From NCBI GenBank assembly GCA_002352635.1, contig DEIT01000192.1:1-21912 (forward strand): 21,912 nt of DNA. The letters are read 5' to 3'. The notes below the pieces were generated by a model. The model did not search any database and had not been told where the DNA came from. It saw only the letters and a list, made by a program, of their open reading frames with translations. The translations under genes and the position numbers were made by a program. Origin of the DNA: Hyphomicrobiaceae bacterium UBA2767. GTDB lineage: Bacteria; Pseudomonadota; Alphaproteobacteria; Rhizobiales; Methyloligellaceae. Below, piece after piece: positions 15,223-21,912 of the stretch; position 1 is the first letter of the stretch; the number at the start of each line of letters is the position of its first letter.

Positions 15223-16703
15223 GACTTGCTCCACCAATTGTCCGGTGTGGGCAACTCACCCGCCGCCTCTTCGATAACGTGGCCGACGCGGAACAGCATT
15301 TCCTCATCGAACGCCTTGGCGATGAGCTGCAGGCCAAGGGGTGTTCCTTCGCCGGAAAGTCCACCAGGTATTGAAATGCCGGGCAGGCCGGACATGTTGG
15401 CGGGCACGGTAAAGATGTCATTGAGATACATCTCGATGGGATCACCGGACTTTTCGCCAATGGCGAATGCGGGACCCGGTGTGGAGGGTGCAAGCAGCAC
15501 ATCCACCTTCTCAAAGACGTCTTCAAAGTCCCGCTTGATGAGCGTGCGCACCCGCTGCGCCTTGATGTAATAGGCGTCGTAGTAGCCGGCTGAAAGCACA
15601 TAGGTGCCGATGAGCACCCGCCGCTTCACCTCCGCGCCAAATCCAGCGGCCCGTGTCTTCTCATACATGTCGATAATATCGTCGCCGTCGACCCGCAGGC
15701 CGTAGCGTACCCCGTCATAGCGGGCGAGGTTGGATGACGCTTCGGCGGGGGCAACGATGTAATAGGCGGGAAGTGCGTATTTCGTGTGCGGCAGGCTGAC
15801 ATCGACCATTTCCGCGCCGGCACTTTTGAGCCAGTCGATGCCGCTCTTCCACAAGGCCTCGATCTCCTCCGGCATTCCCTCCATACGGTATTCCCTGGGG
15901 ATGCCGACCTTCAGCCCCCTGATGCTCTGACCCACTGCCGCCTCATAGTCGGGAACGGGCGTATCGACACTTGTGCTGTCCTTGGGATCGTGGCCTGCCA
16001 TGGCGCCCAGCATGATCGCACTGTCGCGCACGCTCCTTGTGAGCGGCCCGGCCTGATCGAGAGACGATGCAAAGGCGACGATGCCCCATCGCGAGCAGCG
16101 CCCGTAGGTTGGCTTGAGGCCGACGGTGCCGGTGAGTGAAGCCGGCTGGCGGATCGAGCCGCCCGTATCGGTCGCCGTCGCGCCCTGACACAGATGTGCA
16201 GCAACCGCGCTTGCGGAACCGCCCGACGATCCGCCGGGAACCAATGGCGCATCGCTGCCCGCGCGCCGCCACGGATTAATGACGGGGCCGTAGTAACTCG
16301 ACTCGTTGGAGGAACCCATGGCGAACTCATCGCAGTTGAGTTTGCCGAGCATGACGGCTCCCGCGTCCCAGAGATTTTGCGTGACCGTCGAGTCATAGCC
16401 TGGCTCAAAACCATCGAGGATGTGCGAACAGGCCGTCGTGCGCACGCCTTTGGTGCAAAAGAGATCCTTGATGCCGAGCGGGATACCTTCCAGCGCACCG
16501 GCGCCGCCTTTGGCAATGCGGGCATCGGACGCTCTCGCCATATCGAGCGCATGTTCCGGCGTGGGCAGAATGAAAGCGTTCAGCGCTTCATTGGCCCGCT
16601 CGATCTCGCTGATGTGCGCTTGCGCCAGCTCTTCGGCTGAAAACTTCTTCTCGGCCAACGCATCGCGCGTCTCGGCGATTGTGAGGCGCGTGGGTTCGCT
16701 CAA
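15219..16703 (-). CDS. gatA: GatA, amidotransferase subunit A (glutaminase/amidase)
   Basis: GatA hydrolyses glutamine and feeds ammonia to GatB. The 494-residue product is a complete amidase-signature enzyme. The catalytic Lys is Lys79 (GIPLGIKDLF), the cis-Ser is about Ser159 (VPGGSSGGSA) and the nucleophile is about Ser183 (TDTGGSIRQPAS). NCDEFAMGSSNESSYYGPV, typical of GatA rather than other amidases, is present. GLKPTYGRCSRWG is also conserved. The gene starts five bases after the gatC stop and overlaps the next gene by four. Confidence 0.97.
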   Translation of the reverse strand: MSEPTRLTIAETRDALAEKKFSAEELAQAHISEIERANEALNAFILPTPEHALDMARASDARIAKGGAGALEGIPLGIKDLFCTKGVRTTACSHILDGFEPGYDSTVTQNLWDAGAVMLGKLNCDEFAMGSSNESSYYGPVINPWRRAGSDAPLVPGGSSGGSASAVAAHLCQGATATDTGGSIRQPASLTGTVGLKPTYGRCSRWGIVAFASSLDQAGPLTRSVRDSAIMLGAMAGHDPKDSTSVDTPVPDYEAAVGQSIRGLKVGIPREYRMEGMPEEIEALWKSGIDWLKSAGAEMVDVSLPHTKYALPAYYIVAPAEASSNLARYDGVRYGLRVDGDDIIDMYEKTRAAGFGAEVKRRVLIGTYVLSAGYYDAYYIKAQRVRTLIKRDFEDVFEKVDVLLAPSTPGPAFAIGEKSGDPIEMYLNDIFTVPANMSGLPGISIPGGLSGEGTPLGLQLIAKAFDEEMLFRVGHVIEEAAGELPTPDNWWSKS

Positions 16704-16708
16704 GGGCC

Positions 16709-16996
16709 CTACTCCACAACCTTGGGCACGACGAAGAAATTGCCGGCGCGTTCAGGCGCATTGCGGACGATCTCATCAGCATAACCGCCATCGGTAATCT
16801 CGTCCTTGCGCATCTCGATTTGTCTGTCGGTGACGCAGGTCATGGGCTCGACACCATCGGTATCGACCTCGCCCAATTGTTCCACCCATTGCAGAATACC
16901 GGTGAGTTCGCTTTCAAGCGTCTTGTCCTCACCCTCATCGAGTTTGATGCGGGCAAGCCGCGCGATATTGCGCACCGTTGCGTCATCGATTTTCAT
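16709..16996 (-). CDS. gatC: GatC, amidotransferase subunit C
   Basis: GatC wraps around GatA and GatB and stabilises the complex. The 95-residue product has the usual family length and motifs: TVRNIARLARIKLDE at the front, ILQWVEQLGEVDTDGVEPM in the middle and APERAGNFFVVPKVVE at the end. The ATG at 16996 is chosen for this match and for AAGGTGA just upstream; the longer open frame to 17113 overlaps the divergent gene. It is first in the operon gatC-gatA-rid-chorismate mutase-gatB. Confidence 0.95.
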   Translation of the reverse strand: MKIDDATVRNIARLARIKLDEGEDKTLESELTGILQWVEQLGEVDTDGVEPMTCVTDRQIEMRKDEITDGGYADEIVRNAPERAGNFFVVPKVVE

Positions 16997-17091
16997 GGGC
17001 ATCACCTTCAATCTTGAAACCCTTGTTTGGACCGTGCACTCATAGCTCGCGTGGCAAGTCCGCGCAATATAAGTGAAAGCATTGAGTGCCC

Positions 17092-17574
17092 ATGAGCAAA
17101 AAGAACACTGCAACCGATCGCTTCGTCGAGGGCGCGAAAGTGCGCGGCGTCGATGTTGCGGTCTGCGTTATGGCCAAAGGCACGCGCACTGCAGAGGACG
17201 CGGCTGCCGCGTGTGGCTGCGTGGTCGGGCGGATCGTCAAGTCGCTGGTTTTCCGGGGCCGTCAGACGGAAAAGCCCTATCTGCTTCTGGTATCGGGTTC
17301 CAACCGTGTCAACGAGAAGGGCGTTGCGTCCCTGATCGGCGAAGAACTCGTACGACCCGACGCAAATTTCGTGCGAGAGGTTACGGGTTACGCCATCGGC
17401 GGCATTCCTCCACTGGCGCACAAGACGCCGCTTGCCACATTCATGGACCGCGACCTGCTTGCCTTTGAAACCGTGTGGGCGGCGGCGGGCACGCCAAGTG
17501 CCGTCTTTGAAGTCTCGCCCGCCCTGCTCCGCGACGCCGCGGACGCCAAAGTCATTGACGTGAAATCCGCTTGA
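17092..17574 (+). CDS. YbaK/EbsC-domain aminoacyl-tRNA deacylase
   Basis: This 160-residue protein is of the YbaK/ProX superfamily, whose members hydrolyse wrongly charged tRNAs in trans, for example Cys- or Ala-tRNA(Pro). Conserved features are CGCVVGRIVKSLVFRG, with the Lys used by the family for tRNA binding and catalysis, and LLLVSGSNRVN. VTGYAIGGIPPLAH is the GxxxGGxxP loop of the deacylase pocket, followed by FMDRDLLAFETVWAAAGTP. The exact tRNA cannot be told. The ATG at 17092 is preferred; a GTG two codons earlier is possible. It is divergent from gatC, 95 bases apart. Confidence 0.9.
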   Translation: MSKKNTATDRFVEGAKVRGVDVAVCVMAKGTRTAEDAAAACGCVVGRIVKSLVFRGRQTEKPYLLLVSGSNRVNEKGVASLIGEELVRPDANFVREVTGYAIGGIPPLAHKTPLATFMDRDLLAFETVWAAAGTPSAVFEVSPALLRDAADAKVIDVKSA

Positions 17575-17754
17575 AGACGGCAATCAGAAGGACTCCGAGT
17601 ATTCGACTACCGCACCATCTGGCATGTCTGGTTACAGGGGAGAAGCGGCGGTTTATCCCGGCGGCGTAGGAGGACTGCTTCTGACCCGGAGCGGACATCG
17701 AGGTTGGTTCGGTTGAGGCGCGGAACAGACCTTGTGTCAACGCGGAGCTGAAGC
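17575..17754. other. 180-base gap between convergent genes, with a repeat-like segment
   Basis: No gene is supported. The minus-strand translation includes TEPTSMSAPGQKQSS, which resembles the MSA-x-G-Q-K strings produced by spurious frames over a dispersed intergenic sequence in many rhizobial genomes. In DNA this is the stretch around CTTCTGACCCGGAGCGGACA (17680-17699). I infer a dispersed non-coding repeat copy from memory of such sequences; it was not tested. Confidence 0.3.
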
Positions 17755-18684
17755 TCAACCGACAAATACCGACCAGCCGGATTTCGCCGCCAGGTGCTCA
17801 AGCGCGAGAGTGCCGACAAGGGAGTTGCCATTGGCGTTGAGGCCGGGGGACCAGACCCCGATGACGCAGCGGTTCGGCACCACCGCGAGGATGCCGCCGC
17901 CCACCCCGCTTTTGCCGGGAAGTCCGACGCGAAAGGCGAAATCACCCGAGGCGTCGTAGTGCCCGCAGGACAACATCAGGGCGTTGATACGCCGCGCGCG
18001 CTCCTGCGACACGATCTGTTGTCCTGTGACGGGATCTTTACCGCCGGCAGCGAGAAACAGGGCGGACCGCGCCAGCTGGACGCAGCTCATGGCGATGGAG
18101 CACTGGCAGAAATACACCTCGAGAACCTGGTCAACCGGGTTCTCCAGGTTGCCGAAGCCGCGCATGAAATTGGCGAGCGCGGCATTGCGATAGCCGGTCT
18201 CTATTTCCGACGCCACGACTTCCCGGTCGACGCTGATGGAGGGATCGTGAGCCAGGGTCTCGATGAATTCCGTGATCTGATCGACCGTGACCGCCGCCGT
18301 GCCGCCACCGAGCAACATGTCGCTCACCACGATCGCGCCGGCATTGATGAAAGGGTTGCGCGGGATGCCGCGCTCATTCTCCAGCTGCACGATCGAGTTG
18401 AAGGGAGAGCCGGACGGTTCGCGCCCCACGCGTTTCCACAAGCGAGCGCCGTGGCGGCATAAGACAAGGGTCAGGGTGAAGACTTTGGAGATGCTCTGGA
18501 TAGAGAAAGGATCATGCGCATCGCCCAAGCTGGTGACCTTGCCCTCAAGGTCAACCACGGCAATGCCAAACTTGTTGGGATCAACCCGTGCGAGCGCAGG
18601 GATATAGTCGGCAACCTTTCCGGTTCCGATCTTCGGCGCGATCGCGGCACGGGTTTCTTCCAGAATGGCCTCGAGATCCGACAT
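17755..18684 (-). CDS. glsA: Glutaminase (serine-dependent, GlsA family)
   Basis: Glutaminase hydrolyses L-glutamine to glutamate and ammonia, in acid resistance or nitrogen metabolism. The ~309-residue product belongs to the beta-lactamase-like glutaminase family. The Ser-x-x-Lys pair is in FSIQSISKVF (about residues 64-67 from this start). Substrate-binding features include the Asn of PFINAGAIV and the Glu of SEIETGYRNAALA, plus LENPVDQVLEVYF and the Tyr of GHYDASGDFAF. GLPGKSGVGGGI is also conserved. An ATG two codons earlier (18690) is equally possible, and neither has a good ribosome site. It is convergent with the deacylase gene and divergent from the MFS gene. Confidence 0.96.
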   Translation of the reverse strand: MSDLEAILEETRAAIAPKIGTGKVADYIPALARVDPNKFGIAVVDLEGKVTSLGDAHDPFSIQSISKVFTLTLVLCRHGARLWKRVGREPSGSPFNSIVQLENERGIPRNPFINAGAIVVSDMLLGGGTAAVTVDQITEFIETLAHDPSISVDREVVASEIETGYRNAALANFMRGFGNLENPVDQVLEVYFCQCSIAMSCVQLARSALFLAAGGKDPVTGQQIVSQERARRINALMLSCGHYDASGDFAFRVGLPGKSGVGGGILAVVPNRCVIGVWSPGLNANGNSLVGTLALEHLAAKSGWSVFVG

Positions 18685-18855
18685 GGGCATATTTTATTGT
18701 GTGTGTTCGTTCGGAATACAAGCGTGAAAGTTTTCGCGCGCCTGCATGCGCGTGCGGCGTACCGAAACAGATTGTCGCCACGGCCTGGCGCCGATAGATT
18801 CGGTCTCTTGGGGGAATCGGGGCGGTAGCTGGCACAATCCTTCTGCCGATGTTGC

Positions 18856-20109
18856 ATGCAAGAGCGGGCTGATAAGTCTTCTATCTGGCTGACGATCGTT
18901 GTGCCATTCGCGATGGGCTTTTTCGTCTCGATGGCCTTTAAGTGCGTCAACGCCATCCTGGCCCATCCTTTGGAGCAGGAATTACAGCTCGCAAGCGTGG
19001 AGATGGGCTGGATCACCTCGCTGTTCCTGCTCACCTTTGCACTGATGCAACTTCCCGTCGGGCTGGTTCTGGATCGTTGGGGGCCGTGGAAAACCCAGAG
19101 CCTGCTGTTTGTCATTGGCGCTATCGGCATCACCCTTTTCGGACTTGCATCGAACGTGACAATGCTCGCCGTCGGTCGGGCCATAATGGGTATCGGCATG
19201 GCCGGTGGCCTGATGGCCGCTTTCAAGGCCACGGCGGACTCGTGTAAAGCGGACGAGGTCCCCTTCTACAACAGCATCATCCTGGGCGTAGGCGGTCTGG
19301 GGGCGCTGATGGTAACCAGCCCAGCCAAATTCTTCGAGCTTGAGTTCGGTTGGCGCACCCTCTGCTTCTCGATGGCCGCTCTGACCCTGGCCGCGGCCGT
19401 AGTGGCGTTTCTTGCCGGCAGGAACAAGTCGACGTCAAAGGATTTAACCAGCGACCTTCGCAGCGACATTGCCGGCCTCAAGTTGATCTACACCGATCCG
19501 TTCTTCTGGCGGGTTGCGCCCCTGATTGTCGTTTGCAACGGCGGTTTCATCGCCATGCTCGGCCTGTGGCTCGGACCCTGGTTGCAGCACGTCGTCGGTT
19601 TTTCGCCCCTTCAAAGCGCCCATTACCTGTTCGCGATTTCCCTTGCCATGACGATCGGCTTCGTGTCCGGCGGCCTCATTGCGCGCCTGGCCGAGCGCCT
19701 GGCACAGCCTCTCATTGTCATCGTTGTCTGGGGCATCGCCATATACATCGCGATCCAGATCATTCTGGTGTTGAACATAGCGTCGCAAAACTATCTGATC
19801 TGGGCCGCCTATGGCATTTCCGCCAAAGCAGCCGTCTTGGGTTTCGCCGTGCTCACCCGTCATTTCGGGCCGCAGCTCAGCGGCCGGGTTGTAACGGGCG
19901 CCAACATCTTCGTCTGCCTGTTCGCCTTCGCAGTGCAGTATACCTTTGGCGTGGTGCTGCATCTCTGGCCGGAGAGCAGCGGCACGGCTCCGCCCGCCAC
20001 CGCCTACCAGGCGGCATTTTCGGGGCTGATTGTTCTGCATGTTCTGGCGCTCGCGTGGTTCGTATTCGCGGGCAGGTTTTCCCGCAAGGCCACCAGGTCG
20101 GCAAAATGA
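18856..20109 (+). CDS. MFS transporter
   Basis: This is a 417-residue inner-membrane protein with about 12 predicted helices in two six-helix halves, separated by a hydrophilic loop near residues 190-210 (GRNKSTSKDLTSDLRSD). The MFS motif between helices 2 and 3 is seen as GLVLDRWGPWKT. GRAIMGIGMAGGLMAAFKA marks helix 4. The N-terminus WLTIVVPFAMGFFVSMAFKC and the lone P-free helix 7 do not identify a substrate. The ATG at 18856 gives a normal length, but no strong ribosome site is visible. It is divergent from glsA, with the flavodoxin-like gene 68 bases downstream on the same strand. Confidence 0.9.
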   Translation: MQERADKSSIWLTIVVPFAMGFFVSMAFKCVNAILAHPLEQELQLASVEMGWITSLFLLTFALMQLPVGLVLDRWGPWKTQSLLFVIGAIGITLFGLASNVTMLAVGRAIMGIGMAGGLMAAFKATADSCKADEVPFYNSIILGVGGLGALMVTSPAKFFELEFGWRTLCFSMAALTLAAAVVAFLAGRNKSTSKDLTSDLRSDIAGLKLIYTDPFFWRVAPLIVVCNGGFIAMLGLWLGPWLQHVVGFSPLQSAHYLFAISLAMTIGFVSGGLIARLAERLAQPLIVIVVWGIAIYIAIQIILVLNIASQNYLIWAAYGISAKAAVLGFAVLTRHFGPQLSGRVVTGANIFVCLFAFAVQYTFGVVLHLWPESSGTAPPATAYQAAFSGLIVLHVLALAWFVFAGRFSRKATRSAK

Positions 20110-20177
20110 CGGGTCCGGACGGCTGACATGGCTCTCTCCATTTCCCCCGCTCCAGGCAAGCAGTAGAGTGCCAGGTG

Positions 20178-20663
20178 ATGGTGGAACTTCTCATTGTTTA
20201 TCACTCCAAGACGGGCGGCAGCCGCCAGATGGCCGAAGTCGCTGCGACGGCAGCCCGGAAAGAGGCGCCGACCCAGCTCACGACCGCGGATCAGGCGGGA
20301 CCTGAGGATCTGCTGCAGGCGGATGGCTACATCTTCTGCGCACCTGAAAACCTTGCCGCGATCGCAGGGGTGATGAAGGATTTCTACGACAGATGCTATT
20401 ACCCGGTGCTGGGACGCATCGAGGGGCGGCCATACGCGCAGATGATTTGTGCGGGCTCGGACGGTGAAAACGCAGCGCGCCAAACCGCGCGCATTGCACG
20501 GGGCTGGCGGCTAAAGGAAGTTCAAGCCCCGCTGATTGTCTGCACCCATGCGCAGACGCCGGACGAGATCTTGGCCGAGAAAACAATCCCCGAGGACCAA
20601 CTTGCCCGTTGTCGCGAGCTCGGCACGGCGTTCGCCGCAGGTCTGAGTATGGGTGCGTTCTAG
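20178..20663 (+). CDS. Flavodoxin-like fold protein
   Basis: This 161-residue protein has a flavodoxin-type nucleotide-binding start: MVELLIVYHSKTGGSRQMAE, with the T-G-G phosphate loop between the first strand and helix. ADGYIFCAPENLAAIAGVMK followed by DFYDRCYY is the second FMN-contacting loop, and a third region reads AQMICAGSDGENAARQ. It probably binds FMN and acts in NAD(P)H-linked redox reactions; the partner is unknown. The start is the ATG at 20178 (an in-frame GTG lies just before). It may be co-transcribed with the upstream MFS gene. Confidence 0.82.
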   Translation: MVELLIVYHSKTGGSRQMAEVAATAARKEAPTQLTTADQAGPEDLLQADGYIFCAPENLAAIAGVMKDFYDRCYYPVLGRIEGRPYAQMICAGSDGENAARQTARIARGWRLKEVQAPLIVCTHAQTPDEILAEKTIPEDQLARCRELGTAFAAGLSMGAF

Positions 20664-20917
20664 GCGCCGGCGCCATCGATGTCGAACAATGCATGACTTG
20701 CAATCAAGCAAGAGGTCTAAGGCCAAAAGGCCGGATGTTTGCCTGATTGGTTCGGGGTAGAGATCCACTGCAAGAGCCGAGACTGACTGTGACTTCGAGA
20801 ATTGTCCGCTGCTGGCGCATAGCGGACCCTATTCACTGTCTCCCATTATATCCGCTCTTCGGAGTGAAGCCGCCATTCACGGCAGCAATCGGGTTGAATT
20901 CGTTTATGAAAATGAAT
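20664..20917. other. 254-base gap with an inverted repeat
   Basis: Just after the flavodoxin-like gene, CAATCAAGCAA (20701-20711) pairs with TTGCCTGATTG (20739-20749) with one mismatch. It encloses GGCCAAAAGGCC (20721-20732), which forms its own small hairpin. No T-run follows, so it may be an mRNA-end structure rather than a classic terminator. Nothing else was recognised. Confidence 0.35.
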
Positions 20918-20946
20918 GAGCCGCCCACCAATATGGCGAGCGGCTC
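20918..20946 (-). terminator. Intrinsic terminator downstream of the micro-peptide genes
   Basis: On the minus strand, GAGCCGCTCGCC, loop ATATT and GGTGGGCGGCTC form a 12-pair stem with two G-U pairs. ATTCATTTTCAT follows. It lies about 100 bases after the stop of the second micro-peptide gene. Confidence 0.65.
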
Positions 20947-21047
20947 GAGAGGTTGGAGAGAATTTACCTCGTCCTGAGTTGAGACGGACCGTCAACTTTG
21001 AAAGTAGCCGACCCGCCTCAACTCCCAGTACGTTTCGAAAGGAATGC

Positions 21048-21170
21048 CTAGTTTCCGATCAGCGACTGGACGTACCAGAAATTCAATTCTGCCTTGCTCA
21101 TGGCATAAGCCGCATTGGTCGTGACAAACGCGGAAGCAGTCAAAGCAAGAGCTGCGAGAGTGGTTTTCAT
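21048..21170 (-). CDS. Tandem secreted micro-peptide, copy B (40 residues)
   Basis: This is a 40-codon gene not assignable to a family I know. The ATG at 21170 is preceded by GAAGGAGTAATTCCC, a strong ribosome site. The product has a Sec-type signal peptide, MKTTLAALALTASAF then VTTNAAYA, with AYA as a likely cleavage site. That would release a 17-residue mature peptide, MSKAELNFWYVQSLIGN. It is 34/40 identical to copy A. Eight further codons differ silently, which fits selection on the protein. The last ten residues and stop are identical even at the DNA level. It begins 36 bases after copy A, so both are probably on one mRNA. Confidence 0.75.
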   Translation of the reverse strand: MKTTLAALALTASAFVTTNAAYAMSKAELNFWYVQSLIGN

Positions 21171-21206
21171 GGGAATTACTCCTTCATTCAATTGTGTCAG
21201 GGATGC

Positions 21207-21329
21207 CTAGTTTCCGATCAGCGACTGGACGTACCAGAAGCCGGAATCAGCCTTGGTCATGGCATAGGCTGCGTTGGTCGCAACAAACGCGGAAACAGTC
21301 AGAGCAAGAGCTGCAAGAGTCGTTTTCAT
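21207..21329 (-). CDS. Tandem secreted micro-peptide, copy A (40 residues)
   Basis: This is the first of two tandem 40-codon genes, from the ATG at 21329 with GAAGGAGTAATTCCC upstream. The signal peptide is MKTTLAALALTVSAF then VATNAAYA, and the predicted mature part is MTKADSGFWYVQSLIGN. It differs from copy B at six residues: Val12, Ala17, Thr25, Asp28, Ser29 and Gly30. It carries no Cys, so it is not a lipoprotein or a disulfide-stabilised bacteriocin. Function is unknown. If the signal is not cleaved, it could be a small membrane protein. Confidence 0.75.
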   Translation of the reverse strand: MKTTLAALALTVSAFVATNAAYAMTKADSGFWYVQSLIGN

Positions 21330-21349
21330 GGGAATTACTCCTTCATTCA

Positions 21350-21703
21350 GTTTTGCACTACCGGCTCTAGGCGGTTGGGAGGAGCCCGCCGGCTTGTGGT
21401 GATATCTGGGGTGGGTTCGGGCTCAGAGAAGGGAAGATCGCAGGTGCGTGATCATTGTTGTTTGCCTCTCCGAACGACGTGGCCAGGAGACCCGAACGGC
21501 TTAGATTTGGAAAAAAAATGCGAATTTGCCGAAGCGTATTTTTTGGCTCACATCCGCACTAAAACGACGCAGCCTGGCACGATATCTCGGCGCGAACATC
21601 GTTGATAACGCTGTTTTGTGGATCGCAAATGAAACCGCGCGCCGCAGTTGTTCGTGTCCGGCCCGCCCCCCATGAGCAAACGGGGAAATCCGGCCAAAAA
21701 CAA
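21350..21703. other. 354-base stretch upstream of the micro-peptide genes
   Basis: No gene is supported. It presumably holds the micro-peptide promoter, but I see no convincing -35/-10 pair. An AT-rich hairpin at 21513-21544 (AAAAAATGCG with CGTATTTTTT, one G-U) has an A-run on one side and a T-run on the other. It could be a weak bidirectional terminator for the partial gene to its right. Confidence 0.3.
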
Positions 21704-21912
21704 CTATTCCAAGCGTGAAACAAACAGGGTGCCGCCCTTCTCAATCGCGGGCGCCCAATTCATGCCGGACGTCTCCAGTACCTGGCAAAACCCGGCAATA
21801 TTCGATTTTTCATCGGCGATCAGCAGATAGCCACCTAAGGCAACATGGGTGATCAGCCTTGCAATGAAGAGCGCGGCGCGCCCAGCGCGTTTGGTGTGTG
21901 CCGGTAGAGCTC
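21704..21912 (-). CDS. 3' end of an unidentified gene running off the window
   Basis: A minus-strand frame is open from the right edge to a TAG at 21704-21706, 68 codons or more, with no start inside except a late ATG. The translation is protein-like: ARLITHVALGGYLLIADEKS, then NIAGFCQVLETSGMNWAPAI and EKGGTLFVSRLE. I do not recognise the family. The missing 5' part lies outside the window. Confidence rests only on the open frame and reasonable codon use. Confidence 0.42.
   Translation of the reverse strand, partial: ALPAHTKRAGRAALFIARLITHVALGGYLLIADEKSNIAGFCQVLETSGMNWAPAIEKGGTLFVSRLE

Larger units (their letters stand above)
21042..21349 (-). repeat. Tandem duplication (159-base period) carrying the micro-peptide genes
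   Basis: The two units are offset by 159 bases. Blocks of exact identity sit at both ends: 28 bases at 21163-21190 and 21322-21349 (start codon and ribosome site), and 37 bases at 21044-21080 and 21203-21239 (last ten codons, stop and 3' flank). The middle has diverged. Confidence 0.9.

Noticed and set aside
17552..17758. 68-codon minus-strand frame between ybaK-like gene and glsA
   Set aside because: Looks like a spurious frame over repeat-like intergenic DNA, overlapping both genes' ends.
20916..21605. 229-codon plus-strand frame over the micro-peptide region
   Set aside because: Its internal repetition is the antisense image of the tandem 159-base duplication; the minus strand has ribosome sites, signal peptides and silent-site divergence.
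21559..21744. 61-codon minus-strand frame near the right edge
   Set aside because: Cys/Trp/Arg-rich noise overlapping the better-supported partial frame ending at 21704.

Overview
The window looks like a chromosomal segment of an alphaproteobacterium, probably Hyphomicrobiales-like. The evidence is GC-rich coding sequence, a napEDABC periplasmic nitrate reductase cluster, tRNA-dependent amidation genes gatCAB, a large autotransporter of alphaproteobacterial style, and a small-Sel1 protein. Species assignment is inference. I see no tRNA, rRNA, CRISPR array, transposase or phage gene.

Layout. At the left (8-3699, minus strand) lies an autotransporter adhesin whose passenger is built of about nine ~63-residue repeats. 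A one-base frameshift between repeats splits it into two reading frames. A short Sel1-repeat protein (3976-4245, minus) follows. Next comes an AT-richer stretch with nested hairpins, then ridA (4856-5245, plus). A 594-base gap after ridA holds a candidate structured RNA ending at a strong terminator. The next two minus-strand genes are a Nu-class glutathione transferase and an NADPH:quinone reductase, with a clear terminator between them. From 7766 to 11930 (minus) is the compact operon napE-napD-napA-napB-napC, whose genes mostly overlap or abut. NapD chaperones NapA, NapC passes quinol electrons to NapB, and NapAB reduces nitrate in the periplasm.

A DMT-family exporter (12090-12980, plus) is divergent from nap and nearly touches the end of gatB. 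The minus-strand operon gatC-gatA-rid paralogue-chorismate mutase-gatB (16996 down to 12987) makes the amidotransferase that converts Glu-tRNA(Gln)/Asp-tRNA(Asn). Two unrelated small enzymes are inserted between gatA and gatB. A YbaK-type aminoacyl-tRNA deacylase is divergent from gatC, and glutaminase glsA converges on it, so this block is concentrated on Glu/Gln and tRNA chemistry. An MFS transporter and a flavodoxin-like protein follow (18856-20663, plus).

The right end (20664-21912) has few conventional genes. It carries the most unusual feature: two tandem 40-codon genes (minus) with strong ribosome binding sites. They encode near-identical secreted micro-peptides that share an invariant FWYVQSLIGN tail. 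They lie upstream of a good terminator. A partial reading frame on the minus strand runs off the right edge.
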